A stretch of 64,000 nt of DNA from Voacanga thouarsii (taxonomy: Eukaryota; Streptophyta; Magnoliopsida; Gentianales; Apocynaceae): NCBI GenBank assembly GCA_026120185.1, contig JANUWF010002061.1, positions 1,488,001 through 1,552,000 on the forward strand. The letters run 5' to 3'. A model generated the notes under the pieces. The model was not told where the DNA came from, ran no database searches, and saw only the letters and a program-made list of their open reading frames with translations. Position 1 is the first letter of the stretch; every line of letters begins with the position of its first letter. Position numbers and translations under genes: made by a program. Positions 46,081 through 59,129 of this stretch are shown here, in pieces.

Positions 46081-47639
46081 CAGTTTGGAAATGAAAAAGT
46101 TACATATCATTAGATATTTTTAAATAAAATATATTAAATAGTATCAAAAGACTAATTAAAATTGATATTTTTAATTTTACATACAAGATAAGATAGACTT
46201 ATGGCCTAACTTTAATTAAAGTAAGAGCATGTTCAACCTGTAAATAAGACAAATGTTTGGCCCAATCTTTAAATAAAATATGAGTATGATGAAATAAAAT
46301 ATTGTATGACCTAATAGTACCCAAAAAAAAGGAAATTGGGCTATTTTTTTGAACAAAATATGCCCATCGTTTTTGAACTTTTTCAATTTTAAATTTTTAT
46401 TATCGAATTTTGAAATATGTGATTTTAACCTTTAAATATTTAAAATATTTAAAAAATAACATTGCTAACAATAAAAGCTCAAGTACAATACAAAGCTACC
46501 AAATTTTAATATTCATTTTCCTATTTTCTACTTTTAAAAAATTATTTTTTAACTTTAATCTCACTATTTTCTCTTTAAATTTCTTTAATTATCAATAGTA
46601 CTTTCAAGATCTGACTCCTTGTTTCTTATATAGCTCAATAATCTTAGGATTACTCTTTCGCACATTTTCGAATTCAATTATATAACAAAAATCACAAGTT
46701 TCACCATTTAACAAATAAAACCCAGACATAAAGATGAGAAAAAAGAAAGAAAGAAATTAGATTCAATTCACGATAGATAGCAAAGAAATCTAAATTCAAT
46801 TCTCGATAGATAGCAATTTTCTTAACATATCTACAAAAAGAAATAATATATTTGAAAAGAAAAGTAAAAAAAAAAAAGATTTGAAAGAAAAAGTGAAAGA
46901 CATGTAAGTTGTAACAATCTTATTTATCATATATAGAGGCTACTTTGAAGAATTAGAGAGAAACTTGGCGTTACATTATAAAAATTATAAGTAGACAAAA
47001 ATATCCATAAAACAGGTTACATGGGAATTATGTGATAAACTTTCGAATGTATTTGTTAATTTCAAGTGATGAAATGACTTTTTTTTAAGTGTTTTAAATA
47101 TTTAAGGACTAAAATTACATATTTTAAAATTCGATAGTATATATTAAAATTTATAAATATTTAAAGTTAATTGATATATTTTATTATTATTTTTTTTAAA
47201 TTAAAGCCTACAAGAGTCATAGGCCATTGGGCTGGCCAGCTGGCAGACCATGCCAGGCAGGCCAGCTGGGCCAACCATTGGCCTGTGTCAATTGCAACAA
47301 TTTTATTTATTTATTTATTTTAAGGGACTTCAACAATCCCCATACCAAAAATAGAAGCTTCCGAGAGAAAAAAATTGAACAAAAGAAAGCTGCCCACAAA
47401 ACAACAAAAAAAAAAAAAAAGAAAAAGAAAAAAGAAAAATGCAACACACACCTTTTTTTTTAACTTCACAATTCTATGACAGACAAAAATTTATCATGGA
47501 AAGATTGGATGGGTTTGGACAGCCAGCAGAGCTTTGCAAGCATCACCAAAGCACCTTTTTTAATTTCTTTAAAAGAAAACTAAAACAAAACAAACAAAAG
47601 GGAAAGAACCCTTTTTCTTTTTTTCTTTTTCTTTAATTT
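46081..47639. other. AT-rich spacer with a GC-rich hairpin
   Basis: No gene was recognised; the short open frames are low-complexity Phe/Lys strings. A GC-rich inverted repeat lies at 47222-47283 and poly-A/poly-T runs near 47404-47462. Confidence 0.5.
47222..47283. repeat. GC-rich inverted repeat (hairpin-forming)
   Basis: Arms 47222-47244 (GGCCATTGGGCTGG then CCAGCTGGC) and 47261-47283 (GCCAGCTGGGCC then AACCATTGGCC) are near-perfect inverted copies around a 16-bp loop that is itself GC-rich. It stands out in strongly AT-rich DNA. It is not followed by a clear T-run typical of a terminator, and no gene precedes it. Confidence 0.7.
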
Positions 47640-48690
47640 TCAAGATATGATCAAATTAAATTACAAAATTCAAGAACTACCATAGACAAAACTTAAAATT
47701 TCAAGAACAATTAGTTCATCTATCAATATGCCACTTTTTTTTTTTTAAATATATACTAATATGCAGTACACGCATAACAAAAAATTTTAAACTCATTTCT
47801 TTTCATGTTTTGAAAATTAAGAACAGAAATTTGAAAGACTTAATACATTTTTAACACATAACAAATATGTACTCATGAAATTCAGATTAGAAAGAAGATT
47901 ACTAATATCAGTTATGACTGTTTATTCCATCAAAAAGGACAAATTAAGATTTTTTATTGATTGAGAGATATTTTGGCCTCACATTTAAATTTTAAAACAT
48001 ATTCTTCCTCCTCTCCTCCTAAACTCATGAGCCATTAAATATACATCACACATAGTACACATGATAATATTGTTCAAAGTCAATAAAATAATCAAACTTA
48101 GCTCCTAGATTTATACACAAAATACAATTGCATAATATTCCTAAAAATCAAAAGATGTCAAAATTACTTACTTTTCACAATAATCAAAATTAACACCTCC
48201 AACTCATGTCAAATATTCACTACAATTGCTCCATAACTTCAAATTATAATTATATTAAAATCAACTAAAAGTATTATAACCCTAATTTAGAACCCTTGAA
48301 ATAGGAAGGAAGGAAACCTCCTAACATCTAGCCATTCTCCCCTAAATGAATTAATAACCAAAATTAATAAAACTTACCCTTAAGGTTAGAAAACTTAGAA
48401 CTTTCTTCTTCAATATCTTAAGTCCTTGTGTGACTATCGTGTGCATCTAACGATAAGAATAAGAAAACGTTGTTTAGATAAAAAAGAAACATGGGGTTTA
48501 GCTTTTTAAAAAAATTAAATAACAAATATATCTTTTAAGTTTAACTTATTATCCCGTTACTTTAAGTCTTAGGTCACAATATGGGCCATCCAAAAAAATG
48601 GAAATCCAAATCAATTTGGATTGTCTATTTACATTCCATTCTTTTTACAAAAAACTTTTGTTCTCAAAACTTATATATATCTTCTATGTC
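47640..48690 (-). mobile_element. Old gypsy LTR fragment (gypsy-1 family)
   Basis: Parallels the gypsy-1 LTR 11720-12440 in order: ATGCTCATGAAATTCAGATTAG-like, ACTAATATCAGT, CATGAGCCATTAAA, then ATAATCAAACT and the AGAACCCTTGAA region. It is diverged and interrupted. No coding sequence. Confidence 0.7.
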
Positions 48691-49351
48691 AAGTAGAGAG
48701 GGATACTTTTTGCGCGTCCTTCTATAGCTTCTTGGGAGTATGATTTATCCATAAAACTTTGACAGAGGGAACGACATCTTCGTAATACTTACTCCTTAGA
48801 TCTATAATATTCAAAGGAACCTCCTTATAGGATTAGTTTTCGAACATTTTCAATAGTCCAGCCTCTTTGACTTTCAGGCATTAGGGCTAAAGATTTTCTA
48901 CAATTTTTTAGGAAATCAATCATATGTAATCTTTATTTTTATCCATAATTTTTATTTATTTCTATAAATAAATTGCACGAAAAGATTGTTATAACCATCT
49001 TAATATTAAACAAGATCATTTATTATATATGATGTTTAATTTTGCCTTATTTGGTCGCATAGGTTAATTAAAAGAATAGAAATAATATGAAAATAATTTA
49101 TTTTATTTTGCACATGCTTTATTCTTTTATTATGAATAAGGAATAAATTGTGTTTTAAAGTAAATATGGAAATTTGAATTTTTTTAAATGAGATTCATGA
49201 TTTATTTTTTTAAAAACTTTGTATCCTTGAGATAAGAAAATAATTTGAATCTAAGAAGTTTAAAAATTATGTACCTAGATTATTTCTAGGAAAAACGCAA
49301 GTAAAACCCTTTTTAATAAAATATTAAGTGAGAGAGATTTCAACAGTCTCA
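48691..49351. other. AT-rich spacer, nothing recognised
   Basis: No open reading frame of note, no clear repeat borders; it lies between two old LTR fragments. Confidence 0.4.
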
Positions 49352-50380
49352 TGTATAACACCTCAACTATTTACGTATCCCAAAAAAAATAGGAATATCG
49401 TTCCGTCCGAAGAATTAGAGATCTTTATAACTAAGATAAGATAAAATCCAATAAAATAATCGAAACCTATTACAAGAGAAACTAAATACTTATACTTAGT
49501 CTCAAAATGAAATAATAATTAAACAATCTCCACATGAAAAGAACATAAGCATAAACAAAGTCTTCAACCTCTTAAACATGCTCAACCTTATCAAAGTAGG
49601 AGTTTCTTGAAAACCATGACATAAAGAATGTGAGAATTACAGTCTCATAAGTCTTGTGTGTGCTCTTAATCATTTTAAAGTCATTTCGTGATATGTAAAT
49701 TTAAACAATTAGAAAGAAATAATTACAAGTCATCTCTGAGTACTTTTAAAACATTGAATGGTTGTTTGATACTTTTGCGCAATGTCATGAAACACTGTAT
49801 TACAATGCCATTCATCTCCTGGAGGCGACCGCTTATTGAAATATTTATCTTAACTTTTAAAAACTAGTATAAGTAATCTACTTTTATTGAGTACTTAACG
49901 TTTAGTTCTCCTATTTAGAAATAATTCTTAAACAACATTTAGTTAACTTAAATATGCAATCATTGGTTAGTGTAATTTTGTTTAAAACTTTTATCAAGTA
50001 AAATCAATATTTTGTTTTGAAGACCCTTATTTGAACATACTGTTATTTAGATTAAGAGAGCAAAATTGTCCATGCTCGCATTCCAAGAATATAATTGCTT
50101 TGTCACAATAAAAATATCAATTGACTTGCAAATAAAGTATCGTTCAACAAAAATTTATGCAAGAACTTATCTTCTCAGCTTATAGCTTATTCTAAGATTA
50201 TTGTGTTGTCATTTGACCTTGGAAATCCTCTTCTTCAATCATAGAAAATTAAAATATTTAATCAATCACTGTTCTAATTAGCCTCATAATAAAATACTCA
50301 CGTTTAGATTTTCTACTCCACCTAAGCACATAAAGTTAAGTCCACCAATGTAAAATTTACACTTGTACTACCAAATAGAA
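49352..50380 (-). mobile_element. Probable old gypsy LTR fragment, second family
   Basis: Starts near TGTATAACACCTCAACTA and has the same general plan as the LTRs at 3568 and 52801: a CCC-rich start, a long AT-rich centre and a CTCATAAGTC patch. Similarity is by layout and short words only, so family and borders are uncertain. Confidence 0.4.
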
Positions 50381-50385
50381 AGGGG

Positions 50386-50930
50386 AAAATAATAATAATA
50401 TTAGTAATGATGATGATGATAATAATAATAATAATAAATTCAAATGATAACAATGATAGATAATAATAATAATGCTACTAATAAATAGTTATAATAAGTA
50501 ATAATTTAATAATAATTAATAATTATACTAACAACAAATAATAAATATTTTTAATAATGACATTGATATTAATGCTAATAGTAAATAATAACACATGATA
50601 ATAATAAATTATAATATTAAATTATAAATAATAATTTTAATAACAATAATAATACTAATAAGTAATAAATAATCATAATAATAATAATAATAATAAATTA
50701 TATATATACCAAATTATATTATAAGAATGACTATAATAATTAGGGATATGATAATAATAATAATAATAATAACATATATTAAAATAATATATTATAAAAA
50801 GAATAATATAATAATCATATTATAATTATTAAACATAATAGTAATAAACTAAAAATTAATATATGGATAAATATTCACAACAACAACAACAACAATAATA
50901 ATAATGATAATAATGCTGCTACGATAACTA
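50386..50930. repeat. (TAA/AAT)n trinucleotide-rich tract
   Basis: Long imperfect trinucleotide array with GAT, TAA and CAA sub-runs, for example 50411-50436, 50674-50695, 50750-50770 and 50880-50905. Non-coding. Confidence 0.9.
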
Positions 50931-50983
50931 CCATCAAGTGTACAAACTAAATAAATTATTAGTAATCAAGCTCTAGAATTATA

Positions 50984-51891
50984 TAGGGGTGGTAATATTG
51001 AACACGACATGGTTATAGCGGGTTAGAGTTGGAGTTTCGTGGATTCGGGTCGAAACAGGTCAACCCATTTAACTTTAAACGTGTTCATGTGATAAACGGG
51101 TTCAATCCGTTTTAACCTGCGAACCCGTTTCAACCTGCAAACCCGTTTAACCTTTTTTTAATACTTATATTTAATACTTTTGTAATACCCTATAAATTTC
51201 ACTATAAAAAATTAGATAATTTAAATTTTTACATGAATTAATTGAATTAAATTTTATTATATGAATTAATTGAATTATTTGTGTGTCTATTTTGTTTAAT
51301 TATGTGAGACCTCTTAAGAAAAATAAATGATATTAATGTGACTATTTGTTTAATATATAGTAAATGAATTATTCTTAATTAATTATTATTTAGTGTTTAT
51401 AATAATATTATTATTACAATGACTTTTAGTTAGAAAAAATAATTTCTTGAATAATCTAATTTTATTGCAAAATTACATTTATTTAGATTTTTAAAATTAA
51501 ATCTTATGAATTTATTGAGATTTCTAGATATTTAGTGGAATAGTTTGTTGTTTTATTAGTTATTTATGACTTTATAGGCTGTTTTATTAGTTTTTTTAAT
51601 TTTATATAGTTTGATTTGATTTTTTAAAATTTTTTGTGTAATGGTGTACAGATTGACGGGTTTAGTAAGTATTTGGATTGACGGATTTAGTAATTATCTA
51701 TTTAATTTTTATGTCTAATCGTGTCATGTCGTGTCAACCCGTTTTATAATACGAATACGACACGAAAATAAACAAATTGACACGATATGACACGTTTATT
51801 AATTGAGTCGTGTTCGAATTAGCCAGTCGAGTGTAATTATCTCAAATTGACACGATCCGTCAACCCGAACACGACATGATTACCACTCCTA
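50984..51891. mobile_element. Non-autonomous hAT-like element 2 (908 bp)
   Basis: Ends TAGGGGTGGTAAT (50984-50996) and ATTACCACTCCTA (51879-51891) are inverted copies with one mismatch. Flanks GAATTATA (50976-50983) and GAATTACA (51892-51899) are an 8-bp target duplication with one mismatch. Inside both ends are repeated CGTGTC/ACACGA and AACCCG motifs, known from a widespread plant hAT-like family. No transposase is present. Confidence 0.85.
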
Positions 51892-51899
51892 GAATTACA

Positions 51900-52800
51900 A
51901 CACTAACTCCATATATACATGATTCAAGCTTTATATACCAGATTCCTACTCTCAACAAAATTAAATGTCCTCCAAAACAACAAGAGAATCAGAATACACA
52001 GATGCAATCCATTCATCCAACAAAAAGGACACTTAAATAGCTTCTCTAAAATCTGACTCTTACAACCATTGCAACTCATAACTCTTGATATTATGGTTTC
52101 ATACGTAACATTAACCTAAAAGTTGAATATGGTTTTATTAACACCACATACAATATTTAGCACATTCTTACACAATAAAAAAAATAAAGCAAAGCTTCAT
52201 ATAGCTGTTCGGAATATACAAAGAGATGAGAAAGAGAGTTTTTCTGGGTACTTCCAAGGAAGTCAATACTCGAATCAGATGAATTTTTTCTTTGCAAACC
52301 GGAGCTTGAATTTTCAAAGGAAAAAGGAGAATAGCCGTGGCCTTTTGAGAGGGGAGAGGAGGGAATTGATTTAGAGAAGAGAAGATGGAAGTGCACCACT
52401 TTGATTTTTGAGAGAATACGGAAGAGTAGGAAATATGAGTGGATTTGAGACAATTCTTGTGGAAAATGCATACAAGAGAAGAAAAAGTTGAGTTTGAGCT
52501 CAGCTTTGAGAGAAGAACCGAATGGAATTGTGAAGGTGCAAGAGCTCTCAAATTTTGCTAGAACAGGGGATGTCCAATTGCTTCAAAGAAAATGTAAAAA
52601 AATCTGATTTTTTAAATATTTTTATGATAGCTAAGATATATCCTCGGAAGACACTTATGAATATAACTTAGAGTTTTTGAAATTCAAAGAAGATGTGTTC
52701 TTTGAAAAACTCCTTCAACCAATTGGTTTCCTATATTTCGGCTAGCTTTGTACAAGAAGATTAAAAAAAAAAAAAAAACCTGATCAAAGTAGAGTAGAAG
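51900..52800. other. Spacer; overlapping open frames judged non-coding
   Basis: Three overlapping open frames at 52123-52551 on both strands look like chance frames in purine/pyrimidine-skewed sequence. No recognisable protein. Possibly internal sequence of an old LTR. Confidence 0.4.
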
Positions 52801-53390
52801 TGTCACGTCTCGAATCCAACGATGACATGGCAACACCCCAAAAAGAAAATGTTGAACCCTTACATCCATAAATAGCCATCAACCAAGACATATCATCCAT
52901 TCATAACTTAAGAGGTAATAATACATAGTCTTAAATTGCATTAAAGCCAAACATAAAAGCTGAATCCATGCTAATAAACAATTCTCAGAAACAATGTGCT
53001 AAAACTAGTACAAAGACAATAACAGCTTATCACTTTAAGTTTTCATCAAACCACTCCTCTAACTCATCATCATCTATTTGACAACTTGCAAAATGTGCTT
53101 ATCTTGAGACTAGATTTAGTGTTGCTAATACGTTGAGTACTCAATAAGAGTATGTCTCTAGGGCTAATTTGTAATAGATAGGACAAGTCTTTCCGTGAGA
53201 GATGAGTAGTATATGGTGTGACAGTCTTAGTGGATCAGGCCGGTCCAAACTAGTATCTCAATCCAAGTACACTGTTTTGGAAAGTTAAAGTAAGAGATTG
53301 AGTATCTTATCCAGTGGGTTGATCACCCACTACACTGTGATATAAAGGGTTGATTTGTCATGATGAAGGGTTTCATAACTATGGTTATAA
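52801..53390 (-). mobile_element. Gypsy LTR fragment related to the LTR at 3568
   Basis: Begins TGTCACGTCTCGAATCC and contains GATGACATGGCAACACCCC, then GAACCCTTACATCCATAAAT, paralleling 3585-3640, and later AACTCATCATCATCTATTTG, paralleling 3775-3800. The right border is unclear. No coding sequence. Confidence 0.65.
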
Positions 53391-54248
53391 TGCAAGGTTT
53401 CATGAGAAAAGATTTTAATTTTTTATCACGATTTTTTTCAATATTTTTACAATTGTGGCAAATATCATTTGTTCCAATTAAATTTTCGTTGAAAATAATA
53501 CTTTTTTATTTTTTTTCTAAATTGATGTAACTATAGACTATGCCCATTTGCTATATTGTAATTAAAACTTTTTGCTACGAAATTCTCAACATTAGAAAAA
53601 ATCACTTGTCACAATTTTATGACAAATTTTTTTCCGTTATATATTAATCTTTTTCACCACAAATGCAAATCCGTAGTGATATTGCATTTATAACCTTATT
53701 TTGAAATTATCCATCATAAATAAAAAATTGCATTGGAAACATCAAATTATTTTTTTCTACTTTAACAATATCATCATCTACTACACATATAAAACTATGA
53801 AAAACTCCTATATTAACAATCAACTAAACTCTATTTGTTGAGTATTCAAAATGCCATCTTCTCGTAATAATAACTTAATATACACAAAAAAATTAAACAC
53901 AGTTTGATAAGTAACACATTAATCTAACCCTTGATATTAATTCAAAATAGTCCAAAACAAAACAACATTCTAACCATGACATCCATGAAGTCATAAAAAT
54001 TTATTGGGGACAAAAAACAATAGTTAAAAGAACTTTCAACCAACATGATCTTTATTCCTCCTGTCATTAAGAAAAAAAAGGACAAGATTACTTCTTAATA
54101 AAGCTTCTTATTACCTTTTTTTTCCTCCAACATAAATTAAAATCATTACTAAACCATTCAAAAAAAAAAAAAAACTGCAGAATATTACTAAACTATTCAA
54201 AATGAAAGTATTGACTGTAAAGGTACACCTTACCAATTTGCCAACTAG

Positions 54249-54305
<57 letters not shown>

Positions 54306-54355
54306 AGTCAAATTTTTATATATATGTATTTTATATATGTATATATATATATATG

Positions 54356-54419
<64 letters not shown>

Positions 54420-54769
54420 TCATGTAGTCAAATTTGTATACACAAATCAATATAGTTTTAGGATAAATCTTTTTTCTACAAGAATGATATTAGCTATAAC
54501 ACTAAAATGATAATCACCGGTTAGCATCCATTGCTTTCACCATTAAATCCCGTCAAAATAGAGGATTCATTAGGAGAAAAAAAATTAGTGTACTATGTCA
54601 TGATGAAAGAAAAAAATTCAAATTCGCCGAATTACTACAGATTATTCCTAATAAATTCAACGGCACTGCACAAAACACTCTTATGAAATAACCCCATTTC
54701 AGAATATGCTATTGATGAGAAAAAAAAAAAAAAGAAATTAACAACGCGAAAAGGAATTGTGGCAAACCG
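53391..54769. other. AT-rich spacer with long (TA)n runs
   Basis: No gene. (TA)n arrays occupy 54254-54298 and 54316-54416. The segment 53400-53700 carries ACCACAAAT/GTAGTGAT-type motifs similar to 62280-62590. Confidence 0.55.
54254..54416. repeat. (TA)n microsatellite pair
   Basis: Two long TA runs separated by a short unit containing AATGTAGTCAAATTT, which occurs again right after the second run (54424), so the array looks internally duplicated. Confidence 0.9.
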
Positions 54770-55060
54770 ATCCCTGAAGATGAAACGATGCAAGAAACCA
54801 TTCATAAGTAAAGGTGTCTTTGGGTTCAGGAGGAACATCGCGGTCACAATAGACGCAAAGCACTGATTGCACCCCTCTAAGAAGCCTCCCTTTGCAGTTT
54901 TTGCAGCAGAGATAAGGCGGTGAAGGGTTGAACGCTGTCACGGCTTCAAACAGTGAAGGCAGCAGGCGGAAGGTCAGGGGTCGGGTCAAAAGTCGGACAA
55001 CCCGGCCTCAGTCACCATCTTTACTTGCCAGATCAAATCTGTTGGGAGCTCGTAGGCCAT
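54770..55060 (-). pseudogene. First-exon fragment of a conserved plant gene with a CxxC...CxxC motif
   Basis: The ATG at 55060 gives MAYELPTDLIWQVKMVTEAG, followed by LSDF and a stop. A second frame continues from about 54985 with LPSLFEAVTAFNPSPPYL and then CCKNCKGRLLRGVQSVLCVYC, i.e. two CxxC pairs that could bind zinc. A splice donor could lie at 54770 (TCG before GTTTGCC). The composition is that of a real host exon and resembles an uncharacterised plant protein type I recall, but I cannot name it. Two frame changes near 54960-54990 and the lack of later exons indicate a broken fragment. It does not belong to a transposon I recognise. Confidence 0.5.
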
Positions 55061-56427
55061 GTTTTCAGTGTGAAGCACTGTAGATGTTGAAGTTAGAAGC
55101 AGTTTTATGAACAAGGCTTCTTCTTTATTTTTTCCCCCCTGACAGAGGAACACAGAAACGGATAAAAACGAAAAACACATTCACCAATTTTTGAGGTGAA
55201 GAAGAAAACACACATACAAAGCACGTGGTTTTCAACCGAGAAGGAGAGAGATTGATCTTCCTCAATTTTAAGCTTTTTATCAAGACCCAGATAACAAGAA
55301 GAAATGGGTGCCCAGAAAATCTCAAAATAAGCTTGAGCCTGAAAGCACACATTTGTTCACCTCATCCGAAAATGCACACAAATTGATGAAAGCCAAAAGA
55401 ACTTACTTTTAGTAAGGAGGAACGAAGGACCTCTTCAAACCACCCAAGAAGAAGGTTGACGCCTGATTTGGTTAAAGACGGGAAGATTTTTGAGAGTTGG
55501 CGGCAAGGTTACAAAGACTTAGTGGGGAAAAGAAAGGCAAAAAAAATTCGGATGAAGTGCGTGATTTTTACTCTATTTTTATTATAAAATAAAATTTCAT
55601 ATTACTTAAGAAATTTTGTAAATTCTGTGATTTTTGCAAAGATATCTAATTAATATCATAATCTTAGTTTCTCAACATTAGCATATCTATTTTATTTTTT
55701 CTTCCTTAAAAATTCAGACTAATAGTTGTAATGTTTAATTAGATCTCCTAAATGTTATCAATTCTAAACATGAATTCTATTTTGAACATCTAAAATCATA
55801 ACATAAAAAATAATTATACTTTATAAAAAAAATAATGTTTATTACTTATTATCAATGAGACTAAAATAAAATATAAAATAATATCAATTTTATCCATGTA
55901 AATAAAAAAAACATTACAATTTAAAATTTTTCAAACATTATACCATGCTCACTAGGAAAAAATCACAAGAAGTCTAGTAAAATTTATGTATTTTTTTCTA
56001 ATTTTATTTCTCTTTGATTGTTTGTAAGAAGTAAATTTTATTCAACCTAGAAAATACTCCTAACGATTATCGATACAATTGTGATAGTAATTAAAAAAAT
56101 TTATTCCACCCTTTAAGGCAAGGTTTTATATATTTTCTTTTTGTGTCTACTCTTATCTTAAATAAGATAAAATGTTATCTAGTAAAAAAAAAATCAAAAT
56201 AAGTAAAAGAATGAAGATTTATTTTTTAAAAAATAAAATAACAAGAATTATGAATAATAAGAAAGGAAAAATAACTTGGGCAATGAAGGTGAGAATATGA
56301 ATCAAGACATTTGAACCACTAAATCAAACGAATTCAGATACTAACTAAATGAATCTTAGTTATTTGTTGATAATAATAACAAAGAAGTTAGTTATGTACC
56401 CTAAAAAATAAAAAATATATTAATTAG
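55061..56427. other. AT-rich spacer, no gene recognised
   Basis: 55061-55350 may include the leader region of the exon fragment at 54770-55060, with overlapping low-value open frames on the minus strand. The rest is AT-rich without repeats I can define. Confidence 0.45.
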
Positions 56428-56432
56428 AACAT

Positions 56433-56799
56433 TGTTATGAATTATTGGAATCTCCATTAATTAGTGGAGGCTCAACTAATTATGGATTTATGTGAATTAT
56501 TAGAAGATTTTTATGGATGTCCACCATTTAGTGGAGACACCATTAATTGAGATTAGTTGAAGATGATGTATGCCATGATGTATTTCACTAATTAGAGCTC
56601 TATAAATAGAGCTATTCTCTAAGCTTGTAATACACCATCATTTTGTGAAAGAAAGATTAGTGAAAGAAAGATTAGAGAAAGAATTGTGAGAGAAAGAAAG
56701 AGAGAAGTTTGAAGAGAAATTCTTGTGCAAAGAATAGTTAGAGTTTTCTTAGTGTGTAGTGTGTAGATTTTATTCTAACACTACCCTAATTTTATAACA
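56433..56799 (+). repeat. Copia-3b 5' LTR (367 bp)
   Basis: TGTTATGAATTATTGG...TTTTATAACA. It reads GAGGCTCAACT where the 3' LTR reads GAGGCTCCACT, and ACACCATT where the other has ACATCATT. TATAAATAGAGC at about 56601-56612 is a plausible TATA region for element transcription. Confidence 0.93.
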
Positions 56800-56829
56800 C
56801 GTTATCAGCACGAGTCTCTGCCGTTATTA

Positions 56830-57450
56830 AAGCCAGAAGACAGGTACGCATTTATTGATCTCGCTAAATTCGAATTTGTAGCCCTTGATATTTCTGAAAA
56901 CAAAATTTTATATGTCATACAAAAATGCATCTAAATGCTAAAAAAAGGGAGATCCATATGTCATGTGGATAAAAAGAAAGATTTGACCACCTGAAGATGG
57001 TCGTACTACCCACTGTACGGTATGAATGGTTGCACCTGAAGTTGCAAGATTGTAAAACCGTGAACTCCGTAATGTATAAAACTACATCTTAGTTAAAAAT
57101 TTTGCGGAGAAAAAGTTACTGATGAAGTTATATTGGAAAAGACATTCTCCACTTTTCATACCTCGAATATTGTCCTGCAGTAACAATATCGAGAAAAATG
57201 GTATCCCAAATTGACAAATTTAACATGAGTTATTATTGAGAAATCATGAAGCCAGATGAACTGGCTCAACAACACTCCCAGAAGTGAATGCTGTTGGCTC
57301 CAGCAGAAGCCATCGTTATAGTCGTAGTTGTGGCAGTGGCCGTGGTTATGGTCATGGACACACTCGATATTTCCCTTATCATAGAGAAATACGGCCACCG
57401 AAGTGGAACGAGAAAAGATAATAAGGGAAAAAGATATTTCCATTAATAAT
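56830..57450 (+). pseudogene. Copia-3b gag remnant
   Basis: Reads LAKFEFVALDIS near 56855, then in later frames EVILEKTFSTFHTSNIVLQ near 57125, a His/Gly/Arg-rich tail (57300-57370) and RPPKWNEKR (about 57395). Stops and frame changes are present. The zinc knuckle expected next is replaced by the captured segment. Confidence 0.8.
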
Positions 57451-57469
57451 AAGCATCATATCTTTTATT

Positions 57470-58900
57470 CATATCACTAATGTTCATATGAACTTGAGGA
57501 TACATGCTTATAGTTGCTCTTTTGTAATTGAGTGACAAATGTAAGATGAAGGTTTGTAATTGTTCTTTTTCAATATTTACATTAGAGGAAACTAAACAAT
57601 TAGTAATTATGGACTTCGACTCCTCTTTTTCGACATCATCCTCCTTTTCTTTCCCCTTTGAGCCGAGCATCGAGACTAGCGGCGAGAATTAGCCAGTAAA
57701 ATTACTGCGAAATGAGTCTTGAGATTTTATGATCTCCTTAAGTTTATTATATTTCTTATTATATTTGGCCTTGAAGCATGCTTGTCTCAATTTCGTGTTT
57801 GGTCCTCTAACTGCGTATTAGGACTTTCTTCTACCAACTGTTTTTCACATTCCGAGTATCGCAATGGCTTCTTTTAATTTCTTCTCAGCCATATGTCCTC
57901 CTTCTTCTTTATTTTGCATATCCTGTAAATCGAAGTGATAGCATCGGTTATTTACTTATAAATCTTTCATAGTTTCATACTTGCAAATTATAAGTATGTA
58001 TGAGAGAGAACTCGAACATTCTTAATTATGGTCTCCAAGCTCACCAACTTCTGTGAGGCCATCGACGAATTCCTAACTCCCTACATCTTTTCTTGAGACA
58101 GAGTTATGCCAATATTCAATTCTTTGGCTGCGCTCTTGATTGGTAGGTAAAAGATCTTGCGAAATTGTTTCTCTTGATAGTGTCCGGGAGTTATTGCCCT
58201 TCTTCTCTCTCTCGCCTCTTAATCATCTTCTTCTCCCCGAGAATTTTGTCTGCAATAATATCTTGAACTTCGATATTATGCATTTCATGAGTACTTACTC
58301 CGACTTCGTTGCCAAGACCACTCATTATTTCTCCTAAAAAAAAAAATAATAATATCGATAAAGGTAATACCATTCAAAATCCATGTTTAAATGTATAATA
58401 ACACTGGAAACATATTACGGCTTTGTTCAAAATCCATTAGAGAGTAGAAAGGATCATGCACAAGCATATCCTCATTCAAAGGAATAGCATCAAGAGGAAC
58501 GAGTATCAAAAGCGAGTCTCTTGTAGGGGCGGATCAACTTGGTCCAAAGCGGTATGTTCAAAACTTCCACTGATTTACATAAAAAACAAACCAAAAGAGA
58601 GTTTAATTTCATTATCAAGCACACTAAAAACAAATGGAAGCCATCAAAGGTATCTCACTCGAAATTAGGAGGAAGCGGTTGGTTTGAAAAGGAAAACATA
58701 TCAAAATCTTCAGCGTTCGAATTAGGCGGAAGCGGTTGGTTTGGAAAGGAAAACATATCAAAATCTTACGTGTTCGAATTAGGCGAAGCGGTTGGTTTGG
58801 AAATGAAAATACATCAACATCTGCTTGCAAAAACTAAGTCAAAATTTGACCATGTCTCAAATGAATTACGAGTCTCCATATCCGCTTTGTGATTTTTGTT
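57470..58900 (-). pseudogene. Captured RWP-RK gene fragment, copy b (frameshifted)
   Basis: Antisense to copia-3b and collinear with copy a. From 58347 the minus strand reads [20 protein letters not shown], then loses frame within the Lys/Arg-rich stretch (58191). The RWP-RK helix region (about 58180-58040) is present but split by further small indels, e.g. ATAACTCTGTCTCAAG where copy a has ATAACCCGTCTCAAG. The same missing A after the RWPHR codons is seen. The C-terminal exon (57670-57470) and the three 56-bp units (about 58660-58830) are kept. It cannot encode an intact domain. Confidence 0.85.
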
Positions 58901-59129
58901 TTTGATGTTTACTAATGACTGATAACTGATATATATATCGATACATATATATATATATATATATATATATCTGTATGAGGAAGAAGAAGAGGTAGATGGT
59001 AGGTAGAGGGTCGGAGGAGAAGAAAAGACAAGAGAGGAAGATGAAAAGTCGGTGCGGGAAGAGTGAAAAAAAAATAGATATTTTTCTTGACATTTCCTGC
59101 TTGTCATCATTTTCTTATATTTATTTTCT

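Noticed and set aside
50386..50930. CRISPR-like array of short repeats
   Set aside because: The repeats are trinucleotide microsatellites without unique spacers, and the organism is a plant.
52123..52551. Overlapping open frames on both strands near 52.1-52.5 kb
   Set aside because: Skewed, Ser/Phe-rich composition and three mutually overlapping frames suggest chance; no domain or splice pattern.
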